NCBI GenBank assembly: GCA_027924585.1
Contig: BSBM01000486.1
Coordinates: 43,952,501-44,016,500 of the forward strand
From: Larix kaempferi
Taxonomy: Eukaryota; Streptophyta; Pinopsida; Pinales; Pinaceae
Direction: 5' to 3'
DNA length: 64,000 bases
Program-made: the position numbers and the translations under genes
The notes under the pieces: generated by a model
What the model saw: only the letters and a program-made list of their open reading frames with translations
The model's database searches: none
What the model was told of the DNA's origin: nothing
In this document: positions 1 to 10,367 of the stretch, piece by piece
Layout: each line of letters begins with the position of its first letter
Position numbering within the stretch: the stretch's first letter is position 1

Positions 1-933
1 GAAATCACTAGAGGAGTCAAAGCAGAAGAATGGACAGCTAAAAAACCAACTTGAGAAAAGAGATAAATAAGTCTCCCTCCTAAAGGAAGAAATGTCTAAG
101 ATCAAGAAAGGGAAATAGGTTCAAGAACACTTCTTGTATGATACACTAGACTACACACATACAGGAAGCATCAAGACTCGTCTTGAAGGAGATATGGAGA
201 ACAAGTTCAAATCCAGCACATCAATCCTGGATAAGATATTGAGCAAACAAACATAACTAGCATACAAATCAGGACTTGGCTATGAAAGATCAATTGAGAA
301 GGTCTGTGGCAACATGTCTGGTCCAACTCAAATGAAGTCATTCAGGTATGACAATTCCTTCAAATAATACAATTCTTTCTATTACAATTCTAGAAGAAGG
401 ATCAATACAATGAAGTGCGAGAGATGCAATTTCAATGGTCCTATTGCAAAGTATTGCCACACTGTGAAATCTTATGCATTGATGGTTTTGGACACAGAGC
501 TCAATATTGTCGAAGAACAATAAATCATCCAGATATAAATTATTTACTTAACATTAACTGCAATACAAGGACCAAGAGGAATATGATCAGCTGCAGTATC
601 AAAATGGAAGTGTGCACATGAAAAAGTGGGTAAGGAAAGATATCGAAACAAATGATCCAGGATCATCACAAGCAGCAAGTGATTGTTTCCCATCTTTTTT
701 ATCTATGAAAAGATAAGTGAGATCCTTAAATTCAACACGTTGATCATTAGGAATTCAAGAATTGCGTTAGTTGCATTCAGAAGAAATTTGAAGTTTTTTA
801 TTTAGTCACATTAAATTTATGATGCGAAGGAAATGCACATATATTCAATTATTTGCAAAAGATGTGTTGAAGTTAAATTGTCGCACAAAGTGATCATACA
901 TATAACAGAAGAAAGAGGAGTACAAATGAGTAT
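1..933 (+). pseudogene. Copia gag remnant (left part of element D, probable)
   Basis: Conceptual translation of about 1-470 gives a charged, coiled-coil-like stretch, then a short segment reading SILDKILSKQ, then a degraded CCHC knuckle at 411-461 where the histidine is proline (CX2CX4PX4C). This order is familiar from the C-terminal part of Copia gag proteins. Stops interrupt it, for example near 68, 117 and 256. From about 600 to 933 I see no coding signal. It ends where the LTR of element A begins at 934. I infer it belongs to the same SIRE-like Copia element as the long 3' LTR at 21665-23289, because A lies between them. No target duplication around A confirms this, so the link is tentative. 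Confidence 0.5.
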
Positions 934-1524
934 TGTTGATGTATTTGTAACTTCAGAAGATATTCACTTGTATATTGTATGTATTACATTTTTACTTTAT
1001 TGTATCCCCGACGGAGATGTCTTATTCCTCTGATTGGAAGTGTCGTCATTTGTATTTGCAAGTGTAGCAAGTTATATTGTAAGTGTCGTAACTTATATTT
1101 GATCGGTTATTAGACCACGTTAGAGGAGTCGGCCCAATATGAGTTAAGTGGAATTGTTATTAGACTCCCCTAAGGGGTCGGCCCAGTTAGGGTAAAAGGA
1201 AGCTCAAGTTAAAGTATAAATAGAGTGGTTGCACCATTCTATTTGCTCATTCACTCACTCATCCAACTCGCATAGTTGAGAGAGAGGAGTGCGCACAAGT
1301 GGAGGAGGAGTAGCTGCTAAATACATCTATTTTTTGGGGATTCATCTTGGTGATCTTTGTATTGGTGCTTATTCTATCTCTAAGGAAGTTGCGGGGTTTT
1401 TCACCTTCTTGGTTTTCCCCGAGGAAACATTGTGTCTCTCGAGTCTATGATTGTTATGTTGTGCATGTTATTCTCTTACTAGGATCCTAGATAATATTTG
1501 AATGAAATTATCAAAATTCTAAGA
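934..1524 (+). repeat. 5' LTR of Copia element A
   Basis: It starts TGTTGATG and ends ATTCTAAGA directly before a tRNA-Met primer-binding site. It pairs with 19272-19860 over its whole length, roughly nine tenths identical by eye. The last base pair of the canonical TG..CA end is changed here (AAGA, against AACA in the 3' copy). A TATA box (TATAAATA) lies at 1215-1222. Upstream are two copies of a roughly 50-bp block, at 1105-1153 and 1155-1200. The five bases before the LTR (AGTAT) do not match those after the 3' LTR (TTAAC), so no target duplication is seen. Confidence 0.93.
1215..1222 (+). promoter_or_regulatory. TATA box of LTR A (5' copy)
   Basis: TATAAATA sits about 280 bp into the LTR. 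The same octamer is conserved in the 3' LTR at 19553-19560. Position and conservation support it as the U3 promoter of the element. Confidence 0.75.
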
Positions 1525-1536
1525 TGGAATCATAGC
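1525..1536 (+). other. Primer-binding site of element A (initiator tRNA-Met type)
   Basis: TGGAATCATAGC immediately follows the LTR. It differs at two positions from the usual plant Copia site TGGTATCAGAGC. Confidence 0.85.
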
Positions 1537-2128
1537 GGGACTAAGAAGAAGACACTGTGCAGCTACAAAATCTAGGTCTTCTTAATTTTTGGGTCTCTCT
1601 CCATAGATCATCAAAGGCAAGAGGCTAGGCTGACTCTCCTAAGGAAGGCACATCTTTCTGTCGAGACAGAATTTGACTATGAGCATTTTCAGTTTTTGGC
1701 CTGTCACTACTGCGGGAAATTAGGGCTTTTGACAGAAGTGGAATTTTGGAGTTCTCTCAACATAGGATTGATCTCCTCGGAAAAATCAAACTTTAGAGAC
1801 CAAGATAGAACTTTTTGGTTGGGAAGAACCCCGGGATCTATGAAACCCTAGTTCAGGTTTTGGACCAGAAAACCAGATTTTGACAGAAATTGTAGATCCA
1901 AAATTCGCAGGTCAATTTTGAGGGGTCAATTTTTCGATTTTTCAAAATCTGAGCACACCAACTTGCTCACCTCAGTCAATAGAATCTCCTTGTCTAGACA
2001 GAAATTTGAAATTCCAAGTTTGGATTTTTAGGGTTTCTCTGACAAACCCTAGCCAGCTCCAGATCTAGTTTCAACAAATCAAGTGGTAAGACCTAAATAT
2101 TTTATTTCCATTTGAGTTTCTCATTAAG
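1537..2128 (+). other. Leader of element A, non-coding
   Basis: This is untranslated leader between primer site and gag. It has no long reading frame and no obvious repeat. Several 'GACAGAAATT' and 'CCAGATTTTGACAGAA' type phrases recur loosely. Confidence 0.6.
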
Positions 2129-3683
2129 ATGTCTCACCACGCCAAGATTGAGGATAAGCTTGAAGGGGCTGATAAATTCCGAGCATGGAAGTATAGGATT
2201 GGGTTAATCCTAGAAGAGAATGAATTGGATACCTACATAAGTGAGGAGGTTCCAGTCCCAAAGGGAGATGAGGCTAAGGCCTTACATAAGAAGAACTTGG
2301 TCAAGGCCAAAAGAATCATTACAGATTCCATCAAATACCATCTCATACCACATGTGTCTTCCCTAAAGACACCCAAGGAGATGTTTGATTCCTTGACCAA
2401 GTTGTTTGAAGGAAAGAATATAAATCGGAATATGACATTATGAAACCAATTGAAGAGTGTAAAGATCCAGAATGGAGAGACCATCCAATCCTACTTTACG
2501 AAGGTCTCTCAAATCAAGGAACAACTTGAAGTTGTGGATGAAGTGGTGGAGAATGGAGAAATTGTGATGACCACTTTGAATGCACTACCTAGGTCATGGG
2601 ACTCCTTCATCCAAGGAATTTGTGCAAGAAATAAATTAATTTCCTTTAGTAGAATATGGGAGGAATGCTCACAAGAAGAAACTAGACTTGTGGCCCGAGA
2701 AGAAAAGATGGGAAGTGAAGACCAAGCCCTCACAGCACACACCAAGAGAAGTAAGTTCAAGAAGAAGAAATCTCATTACAAAATATCTTCTCACCATCAT
2801 CAAAGGGAGAATATTAAGGAAGATCACTCTCACATTAGATGCTTCACATGTGATGAAAAGGGACATTATGCCTCAGATTGTCCCAGGAAAAGAAAAGGAT
2901 TCAACAACAACAACAACAAGAACAACAAGAAGAGATATCATGCTCATGCTGTTGAGGATGATGAACCTCCCAGGAAGAAGACTAAGGAAGAAAGTGAAGA
3001 CTCTTCAAGTGACGAAGAATATGTTCTGATCTCTGCTCTCACGGGTCCTATTACACATGGGTGTAATGATTGGCTTATTGATCATGGGGCTTCCAAACAT
3101 ATGATGGGATTTAAAGAATCTCTTATGGACCTATCTGAACATGAGTCACCTCATAAGGTGAAACTTGGGGATGACTATCAATACCCTATAAAAGGAAGTG
3201 GTGAAGCCTCCTACAAGTTAGACTCTGGGAAGTATTTGAAGATGAAAGATGTTCTATATGTACCTAGACTCAAGAAGAATCTTCTCTCCATATCATCTTT
3301 GGATGCAAAGGGGATGAGAGTTGCATTTGTGGATGGCCAAGTACTCATGTGACCAAAACACAAGACCATAGATGATGCAATAGTGATTGGAGAGCAAGAG
3401 GGAGAATTGTACAAATTGAAGGGACAACCTGAACAAGCCATGGTACATGAATCCATGGAGCCAAGTGAACTTTGGCACAGAAGGATTGCACATGGGCACT
3501 ATAGAGCACTAACAATTGCAAGCAAAGCGGTAGAAGGTCTTCCTGAAATCTAGTCAAAGCATGAAGGTGTTTGCAAAGGATGTGCAAAAGGAAATAACAC
3601 AAAGAAGGCATTTCCAAGCAGTGAAAGCAAGGAAAAACAAATATTGGAAACTATCCACTCCGATGTATGCAGTCTGATGTCAT
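2129..3683 (+). pseudogene. gag-pol: Copia gag - protease - start of integrase (element A, left half)
   Basis: One reading frame runs from the ATG at 2129 to the B insertion, broken by a TGA at 2441-2443, a TGA at 3350-3352 and a TAG near 3551. In order there is an N-terminal gag domain, a CCHC knuckle (CFTCDEKGHYASDC, 2840-2881), a poly-Asn tract from an AAC microsatellite (about 2902-2930), and an acidic linker. The aspartic protease site reads DHGAS at 3080-3094, where DSGAS is usual. The GAG-pre-integrase segment (ELWHRRIAHGHYR) and an HSDVC motif with the first integrase Asp follow. The stops look like single C-to-T or G-to-A hits (R or W codons). The frame resumes at 15906 once one copy of the 5-bp duplication is set aside. 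Element A is Ty1/Copia and made its own capsid and enzymes. Confidence 0.93.
3679..3683 (+). repeat. Target-site duplication of element B, left copy (GTCAT)
   Basis: GTCAT directly precedes the 5' LTR of B and recurs at 15901-15905 directly after its 3' LTR. A perfect 5-bp duplication proves integrase-mediated insertion of B into A. Confidence 0.95.
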
Positions 3684-4469
3684 TGTTTACACCCAAAAAG
3701 TGCTCACTAGCTCGTTTCCCTATTCACATGACCCATTTGTCCACTTTTCCTACCATTTTAGCCTCTAAAACCCTCAAAAGGTCACCAAAAAGACCAAAAT
3801 CCATCTTTTTCTCCTCAAAATATTTAATTTTCCTCAAAAAATACAAAAAACCCACAAAGGGATCCAAAATTCCCAAAAATCAATTAAAAAGGAATAAAAT
3901 TCAAAAATATATTCAAAAAAGGAAAAAAGAGGGAAAAAGAGGAAAATAAAACCTAAACCATTTTTACCAATACCATTGGTTTCCTTAAACCATAGTTGTA
4001 TTCTCCATCACCCAAAAGATATAAAAAGGTGATAGATGCTCCCCGTTATTCATCCACATTCATCCTATCCTCATGTTGCCAAAATTGCTCTTAAGCTTTG
4101 CCCATCCTTTTTGAGCTTGAAGTTCTTTATCAAGAGTAAACCCTTGGCCCATCCTTGAAGCATCTTGGAGAAGATAGAGACTATTGGAGCACTGGAGCAC
4201 TACTCCTGTACTACTGCAAGAATTCCACCAACCTCACCATTGAGGTAAACCATTGCAAACCATTGTTTGCTCATTAATATAAAATATCAAGTTTTTTATT
4301 GTTTCTCTCATTTATCTAGTTTTTTACTGTTCTTAATCTAGATTTATTTTATTGCACATGTTAGATTAATATTTACATTTTACACAAGTTTTTATTGTTT
4401 TATTGAAACTGCTACTACGAAGTTAGTAGGTGCTCATTAGCACAAGCTTGGGTGAAAACCCAAGCAACA
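3684..4469 (+). repeat. 5' LTR of element B
   Basis: It begins TGTTTACACCC and ends CAAGCAACA. It aligns with 15146-15900 (755 bp), and is longer by a few A/T-rich insertions around 3818-3850 and 3905-3930. The TATA-like TATAAAAAGG is at 4020-4029. It is also clearly related to the 5' LTR of element C. Confidence 0.95.
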
Positions 4470-4474
4470 GTTTT

Positions 4475-4484
4475 TGGCGACTCC
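4475..4484 (+). other. Primer-binding site of element B (TGGCGACTCC)
   Basis: TGGCGACTCCGC follows the LTR after five bases. The same motif (TGGCGACTCCAC) lies at 52599-52608 in element C. It is not the tRNA-Met site used by the Copia elements here. From memory it resembles the tRNA-Arg type site of Ogre-like elements; that assignment needs checking against tRNA 3' ends. Confidence 0.7.
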
Positions 4485-4679
4485 GCTTTTGTTTGAATCT
4501 TTGAATCTTTGGTTAGATCTAGTTTTCTTCTTATTTTTGTTGTTATTTAGCTTTATTATTGTAGATCTGGCTTACCACTGAGCCTATAGCTTGCTTCCCT
4601 AGCCCTTGGCCTTTTTTGCAACCTCTACAAGTCCATATTTTTCAATTTCGGCTTTCATTTTCGACGACTTTTTCCATCT

Positions 4680-4995
4680 CGTAAATCGCAAGTTTTTTAA
4701 CCCATAGTTGCGATCCAAATCACGGTTGTTTAGCCGAAAGCCGCAATTCCAAAACTCTGCGTTTTGATCCCGATCGTGAATTTTTTGCCCTTAACCTCGA
4801 TCCAGATCACGAGTTAGTGACCCATAGCTACGATTCAATATCGTGACTTACAACCCCCCAGCCACGATCCAAATCGCAAGATTTTCCCAGATAGCGGTGA
4901 TCCAGATCACGAGATTTTCCCAGATAGTGGTGATCCAGATCACGATTTTTGCCTCAGACAGTGGCGATTTCGACCCGAACCCTGCGATTCGTCTT
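4680..4995 (+). repeat. Palindrome-rich repeat array in the B leader
   Basis: Degenerate units built around CGATCCAAATCGC, GATCCAGATCACGAG and similar recur about every 30-45 bp. Around 4890-4960 a unit of roughly 33 bp is nearly perfectly tandem (TTTTCCCAGATAGYGGTGATCC...). Element C has a GC-rich counterpart at 52710-53170. A related array sits near the other end of both elements. Confidence 0.8.
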
Positions 4996-5224
4996 CTGAG
5001 TTTTCGTCACCCATTTTGGCCCATATTCTTCTGCAATCTCCCCTGCACTTTGACAGCCCATTGTTTTACTTGAAGCCCTTAGATATTCATGTAATTTTTC
5101 TATTATTTGCTTTACTATATCATTTTGGAAAAAAATTCAATGTTTTTATTGAAAAGGAAATTGTTAAGCATTTACAGTTAATTTTTCATATTTGCAAGTT
5201 AAAATCATCATTTTAATTTGTTAA

Positions 5225-6091
5225 ATATTCGCCCAAGCGAGGCATTTTATTTTGGTACATAACCACACATACACACACTCTGTCACCATTAATCAAAGTG
5301 AGCCATAAATTTTTTTACTTAACTCAACCAATTTTCTAACCCCACTTGGGGAACATCAAAAGAACATTGTAGTTAGGCAAGATTGAGGGGATAGGTATCC
5401 AAACAACACCCCTCATTCACTTTCGTTTGAGACATAGTTGTTGACTATTAGGGTACCCAAATCCCTTAGTACTTATTGACACGGTTATACACCAATTTGT
5501 CGGAAAGGCCTCTCCCTTAGAAGGGTCGAAGTAGCAAGACTGGTTCCGGAGGCCTGAGTGGAATACTACAATCCATTCAATCACCAAAGGATACCTACTC
5601 ATATTTCTCGGTGTACTACCCATACGGGAGTACAACGGTGATAGAACAGGAGCTGCAGATTCACCTTTCTGGACGTGTCATGAACGGGGTATCTTAGTGA
5701 CCTTTCTTCTAGGATTGTCTACCTAGTGTCCCTCCCGGTAGGGGGATATCATTGGCCTTTGGTTCTACGATTCGTATTGTCTGACTTGGATTTCATCACC
5801 TTGTAGAGGATATGGCTTGTTCGAATCATAATACCCTTTTAGTTAGGTTCTTACATTCTCTTTTACCCCCCCCATGGTTTAGCGAGTATACCATTTTTAT
5901 TTTAGGAGTCGTTTGCTAGTTGGTACTTTGACCACCTTTTTTTATCACTCCATTTACCATAGAACAGCTGTTACAGTAAGTGTTTTTAGTTTGGTTGTTG
6001 GCCTGAGCGCCATATTTTTTGCACTCCCCTCCTGCACACATGGTTGCATTAGGGATTTGGAGCTTTTTACTCCCCACCACCTTCTAATTTG
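5225..6091 (+). other. Conserved non-coding leader block of element B
   Basis: About 600 bp (5240-5860) align closely with 53440-53990 of element C (for example GGCCTCTCCCTTAG and GGCCTGAGTGGAATACT), yet no reading frame is shared in either direction. Conservation without a common frame suggests an RNA or packaging role. It ends near a splice-acceptor-like CACCTTGTAG (CACCTTGCAG in C). Confidence 0.6.
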
Positions 6092-8060
6092 TACTTGCCA
6101 TCTGTCACCATTGAGTCCCCGAGACGTTCTCGGTGCTTCCGGGGTGAACCCCCACAGTTCGGTTCACTTGACACCACTTATCACAAGCGTAGAGCCTTGT
6201 CAATTGACTCCACACGTCATCGGCATAAAGCCTCATCACCCGATTCTGACGCCCCTCATTTCACATCTGAATCTGAAGCTGAATCAGAAAACCCTACAAA
6301 CACAGCACCGACTAGCCCCATGGATGGCATGACTTCCAACCCCCTTTTTACAGGGACTGTTGGTGGAGCATACACCACCACCTCGGCTACCACATTTATC
6401 CACCACTACAACAGCTACCCTAGGTATGCCCTCAATGGGACCCACTCCTACTCTGGGTATTCCCTCCATGGGACCTACCCTAGGTATTCCCTCAATGGGA
6501 CCCACTCCTACTATGGGTATGCCCTCCACGGGACCTACCCTATTCATGCCCTGGATGGGACCTACAACTACCATCTCAGCTACTATACCCAATCCGAACC
6601 CATCTGTGACCCACGTTACACTTGGAGGCGCATGCCCCTCTCACGCCAACCCAACACCTCTATTTGGGGGTCATATCCCCCTCACGGCTAATATTCCCTT
6701 TGGGGGCAGCGGCCTGATAAAAAATGCTATCACTAGCACTTACACCCCGATGACCATGTCACACTCTTCTGCCAGCTTTCCATTTATTGCTAGTCTCAAC
6801 CTACCAAACCTGGCAAGATTAACAAACGACCCCATTAGACATGATCCTACTTGGCCTAACATGCCTACTAAACTCCCATCAGATATCCCCAAGTTTGAGG
6901 GGAAGGCTGGTGAAGATCCCCAAAATCACATTATGTCTTTTCATCTATGGTGTTCCTCTAACTCCATAGTTGATGACTCCATTCGTCTACGTTTGTTACA
7001 AAGGACTTTCACTGGCTCAGCATCCAAGTGGTATATAGAACATCCTCACGGGATCCATCCCACTTTTACATCCCTTGCTTCAACCTTCCTACAATTCTTT
7101 CAGCTACCCGTCTGCTACGACGTGGGAGTCGAAATCCTATTGTCTTGTAGACAGAACACGGCTACCAATATCACTGACCATATTCATGAGTGGCATAAAT
7201 GCCATAGTCTATGCAAAATTAAGCTGGATGACCGTATTTTCCTGGATTGGTTCCTAAAATCTCTCCTTCCATCGATAGCCAAATACGTGGCATCTGAACG
7301 ACCCCAGTCGAAAGAAGAAGCCATTCTCAAAGTGAAACAGTTTGATCTAATCTACGCCCAGTCTGGCTATTTGTACACAATCTTACCTAACACCCCCCGC
7401 GGCGATTCCTCTCGGAATGACGCACCAGGGGCATCACACACAACTGATGGCATTATTGGAACTGTCGCATCAAACAAACAACCCTTTTCCATTATGCCCC
7501 ATAATACCGTCCCCGATATTTCACGGGCCACATCTCATTCCAGAGCTACAACTTCGTATGCTCCCATGGAACAGACCCACCACACTCATGGACCCTCTTG
7601 TCCACCACAGTGTTATGGTCATGCACCTTCATCCTATCCACCTCCAGTTGTACCTCCTACGTATTATCATCACAAGAGTGCACATGCTCCAGTTCATTCA
7701 CAAGCCCCATCGTATTATTACCAACCACAGGCAGCACCTACTACCCCAACACTTCCAATAGCTCAAACTTATCAACAACCACAACAAGCACCTGGACCAC
7801 TTCCAAACCCCCCCACTTACTATCCACCTCAGCCTGCTCCAACACCTGCGCAACCTCAAAATCCCCTATACTTCCCAAGGGAAAGTGTATGCACAACATA
7901 ACTAGCCACAAAACCAGAATGCACAATGCAATCAACAGAACCGAGGAAGAGGACATAACCATGGAAATAACCAACACCAAAACCAAGGAGACAATGCCAC
8001 CCCCACCAACCAAAACCTTGATCGACCACCGAAACAGGGTAAAAACCCTAGTTTATGAAC
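6092..8060 (+). pseudogene. gag: Gag of element B
   Basis: A likely methionine is at 6320 (MDGMTSNP), but the upstream stretch from about 6092 reads similarly in C (SDAPHFTS, SEAES), so the start may be further 5'. A frame change lies between 6320 and 6420; the main frame is then open to 7901. Contents in order: a proline-rich head with five tandem copies of an LGMPSMGPTPT-like peptide (6417-6560), then the Retrotrans_gag domain (about 6800-7390: SDIPKFEGKAGEDPQNH, LLQRTFTGSASKWY). A Pro/Gln/Tyr-rich tail follows and, in a shifted frame, an NRGRGH-type basic stretch. A degraded knuckle (CSIC..SHYTHNF) lies at about 8072-8113. It would form the particle and bind genomic RNA. Confidence 0.88.
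6417..6560 (+). repeat. Tandem peptide-coding repeat in gag of B
   Basis: Five units of about 27-33 bp (CTAGGTATGCCCTCAATGGG and variants) encode (L/M)G(M/I)PS(M/T)GPTPT. Element C has only one unit at the matching place (54613-54645), so the array expanded in B's lineage. Confidence 0.85.
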
Positions 8061-8297
8061 AAGCCACCCTTGTTCCATATGTGGGGTATACAGCCATTAC
8101 ACACACAATTTCCCCCATTTACAGAAAGCACATCAACTTTGGACCAATGACGCCCAACGCTAAGGGCACGCGGCACAACCAACACCCCCACCTCAACCAC
8201 AACCCATGGTGTTGCAGAATCCTTTACCTACACAAGGAGTCTTGAACACTCGCTCGTTGAATCCCCCCCAAGGAAACATGACACCACAAATTATAAT

Positions 8298-9001
8298 ATT
8301 GTGGATGACCTTGCTCAATCCCCCGCTGCTATGTCTGCCTTGGAAGTCTTAAAAAATTGTCCTACACAGAGGAAAATAGTGTTGTCCGCCATTGGTGCAA
8401 TAGACCCCAACGACTCACGAATGATGGCATTCGACTTGGACCAAGCCGAACCACATTTTCCTCCTACATTAGCATTTCAGGTTTCAGTATCCATTCGTAA
8501 CCTCGTGATTCATCGATGCATCATCGATGAAGGTGCCTCCACCTGTGTAATTTCAACATTTGTCTACTAGAAGCTCGGATCTCCCTCACTACAGCCATCA
8601 ACAACTTCATTAAGAGCTTATGATGTTCATTCATCTCAACCTCAAGGCCTCGTAGCCAATGTCCTTGTTTAGCTAGGTTGCAAAACAATCCTAATCGATA
8701 TAGAGGTTATCAATGCCCAGCTTGATTACAACCTCTTACTTGGTCGCAGTTACATGTATGCTATGAAGCCCGTCGCTTCATCCGTCTTCCGCATCATGAT
8801 GTTCCTCCATGAGGGATGTGTGGTAAAAATTGATCAAATAACATACTACGATCCCAACGGCCCCGCTACTCCTGGAAAGGTTCTCCCAATGATTGAACAA
8901 CCCGTTCAAAATGCTCCTACATCGTTCATCTCCACAGTTAGACCCGAGATGTATTTGGAATCATTATTTCTTCCACATTCCAATCCATTCCACCCCCTTT
9001 G
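8298..9001 (+). pseudogene. Aspartic protease of element B
   Basis: The frame is that of the ORF at 8301-8570. The active-site motif IIDEGAST has its Asp codon at 8526-8528, so the catalytic residue is kept. The C-terminal YNLLLGRSYMYA segment (about 8727-8760) and the following SSVF..MMF match the family's protease end. A TAG at 8568-8570 and another near 8670 break it. The role is cleavage of the gag-pol polyprotein in the particle. Element C shows Asp-to-Asn at the same site. Confidence 0.85.
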
Positions 9002-10237
9002 AAGACAACCGAGATATCCGATTTTTTCACCCTCTCGCACAACACACAGGTACCAAACCAACAGCCCCCTTTACTCTCGCAACCACCCTCAGTTCCCACT
9101 CATATAGGAGCCACACCAATTCATACTATCCCATTTTTATTTCCCCCTTCAAGCGCAATCAGTACACCAGTCATGGATACACTTAATATCCTCGGATTAA
9201 CATTAGGACTACCTGTGTGGTGCCTGCCTGCCCCAACTCCTCCCCCGACACCAAATGTCATTTTACAACCAGTGCAACCCATCAATACCTCTAATCATCC
9301 ACCCCCCGGTGTGCCAAACATTTCAAACTGCCCTCCTCCAGAGGTGACCACTGCATCAACATCCAATAATGCTCCCCCTCCACTAAGCTACACTGGGGGC
9401 AGAGGCCCACAACCCTATACCGCTGCACCTGCAACTCGTACCGCCCCATCAACTCCAAAGCTGGCAAAGAATCCCCCAACATTTCATGCTCCCCTCAAAT
9501 GCTCTTTGTGTGATGATTTAGGCCATGCCACCCATCAATGTCCACAATTACCAGCACTTCAGGAACACATGCAAATGTTGGATGACGATGTTAACATCCC
9601 AGTTGTTAAACTTGAAATAACCCCTCAGCCTCGTGATAAATCACTGTGTACCAATCACCCTTGTGCCATATGCGGTATTTACGGCCATTATTCACATCAC
9701 TGCCCTGATCTCCCGGATTACAGAGCATCTCTATACGAACTGAATAATGTCAACCTAGAGACATCCCATCCCCTTATTGAGGAAATACATCCCCCAAAAT
9801 CTTCCTACTCGGAAGAAATCAATACCATTTATATGATCTCGTCCACTTGCGCACCCCAGTCAACTGATTTGACAATGCAACGCTTCCGCAATGACGAGGA
9901 GATCCTCGAAGCACTTAATGCACCCAATTACTCCTGGGATGATATGTTCCACAGATCATACTTTATCCCTGGTGCATCTACCTCCTCCAGGACCAACCAA
10001 TTGTCCATTGAATCCAAATATTTTCTACCAACCAAGGTCGACTGGTTTAAGGATCCTATTCCAGCTCCCGATGCCTTTGAGGAAGAAAATATGGCCAATA
10101 TTTTTCCCATCATAAAAGTTTACATCTCTACCATGCTCGGAACACCTGAACTTATCTCCTTAGGCACATCATGCACTGAAGAGGAAGTTCAAGCCTATAA
10201 GAAACTCTTCCAAGAGTTTTGCGATGTCTTTTCCTAG
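8999..10237 (+). CDS. Post-protease spacer with two CCHC zinc knuckles, into the RT N-terminus (element B)
   Basis: An uninterrupted frame of about 412 residues. A Pro/Thr-rich first third is followed by two zinc knuckles, CSLCDDLGHATHQC (9500-9541) and CAICGIYGHYSHHC (9662-9703). An acidic middle follows, and the tail (CTEEEVQAYKKLFQEFCDVF) is the segment that normally leads into Gypsy reverse transcriptase. Knuckles usually lie at the end of gag; here they are downstream of the protease. Element C shares the layout (56991-58259), but its first knuckle has Cys-to-Phe at 57822-57824. In life this is probably part of the gag-pol polyprotein, not a separate protein. The frame is cut at 10236 by a TAG in place of Trp, just before the deletion scar. 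Confidence 0.85.
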   Translation: MKTTEISDFFTLSHNTQVPNQQPPLLSQPPSVPTHIGATPIHTIPFLFPPSSAISTPVMDTLNILGLTLGLPVWCLPAPTPPPTPNVILQPVQPINTSNHPPPGVPNISNCPPPEVTTASTSNNAPPPLSYTGGRGPQPYTAAPATRTAPSTPKLAKNPPTFHAPLKCSLCDDLGHATHQCPQLPALQEHMQMLDDDVNIPVVKLEITPQPRDKSLCTNHPCAICGIYGHYSHHCPDLPDYRASLYELNNVNLETSHPLIEEIHPPKSSYSEEINTIYMISSTCAPQSTDLTMQRFRNDEEILEALNAPNYSWDDMFHRSYFIPGASTSSRTNQLSIESKYFLPTKVDWFKDPIPAPDAFEEENMANIFPIIKVYISTMLGTPELISLGTSCTEEEVQAYKKLFQEFCDVFS

Positions 10238-10261
10238 TCTTACACCGAGACGCCTGGTCTC

Positions 10262-10290
10262 GACACATAACATCTTTTGGACACCACAGT
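10262..10290 (+). other. Deletion scar: RT, RNase H and integrase lost from element B
   Basis: Sequence aligned to C at 58580 (GGTCTCGACAC) passes within about 25 bp to sequence aligned to C at 61214 (GTCCATATTGTACAG). About 2.6 kb of pol is therefore absent. Both flanking segments are otherwise collinear with C. Confidence 0.9.
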
Positions 10291-10339
10291 CCATATTGTA
10301 CAGTTTTAATTCTCTTTCACTGTCAACTTTGAAAAACCT

Positions 10340-10367
10340 TACATTTTGTTTCCCTGCATGACCACAG
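10340..10367 (+). promoter_or_regulatory. Putative 3' splice site just upstream of aRNase H (B)
   Basis: A pyrimidine-rich run and GCATGACCACAG end directly at the ATG of the aRNase H frame. C has a stronger version at 61237-61295 (long T tract, GCATGATTACAG, then ATGG). The frame may therefore be read from a spliced RNA. The donor was not identified. Confidence 0.45.

Noticed and set aside
5417-5635. Minus-strand reading frame in the B leader, with another at 53470-53742 in C
   Set aside because: The two copies use different frames and share no protein sequence although the DNA aligns, so coding is not supported.
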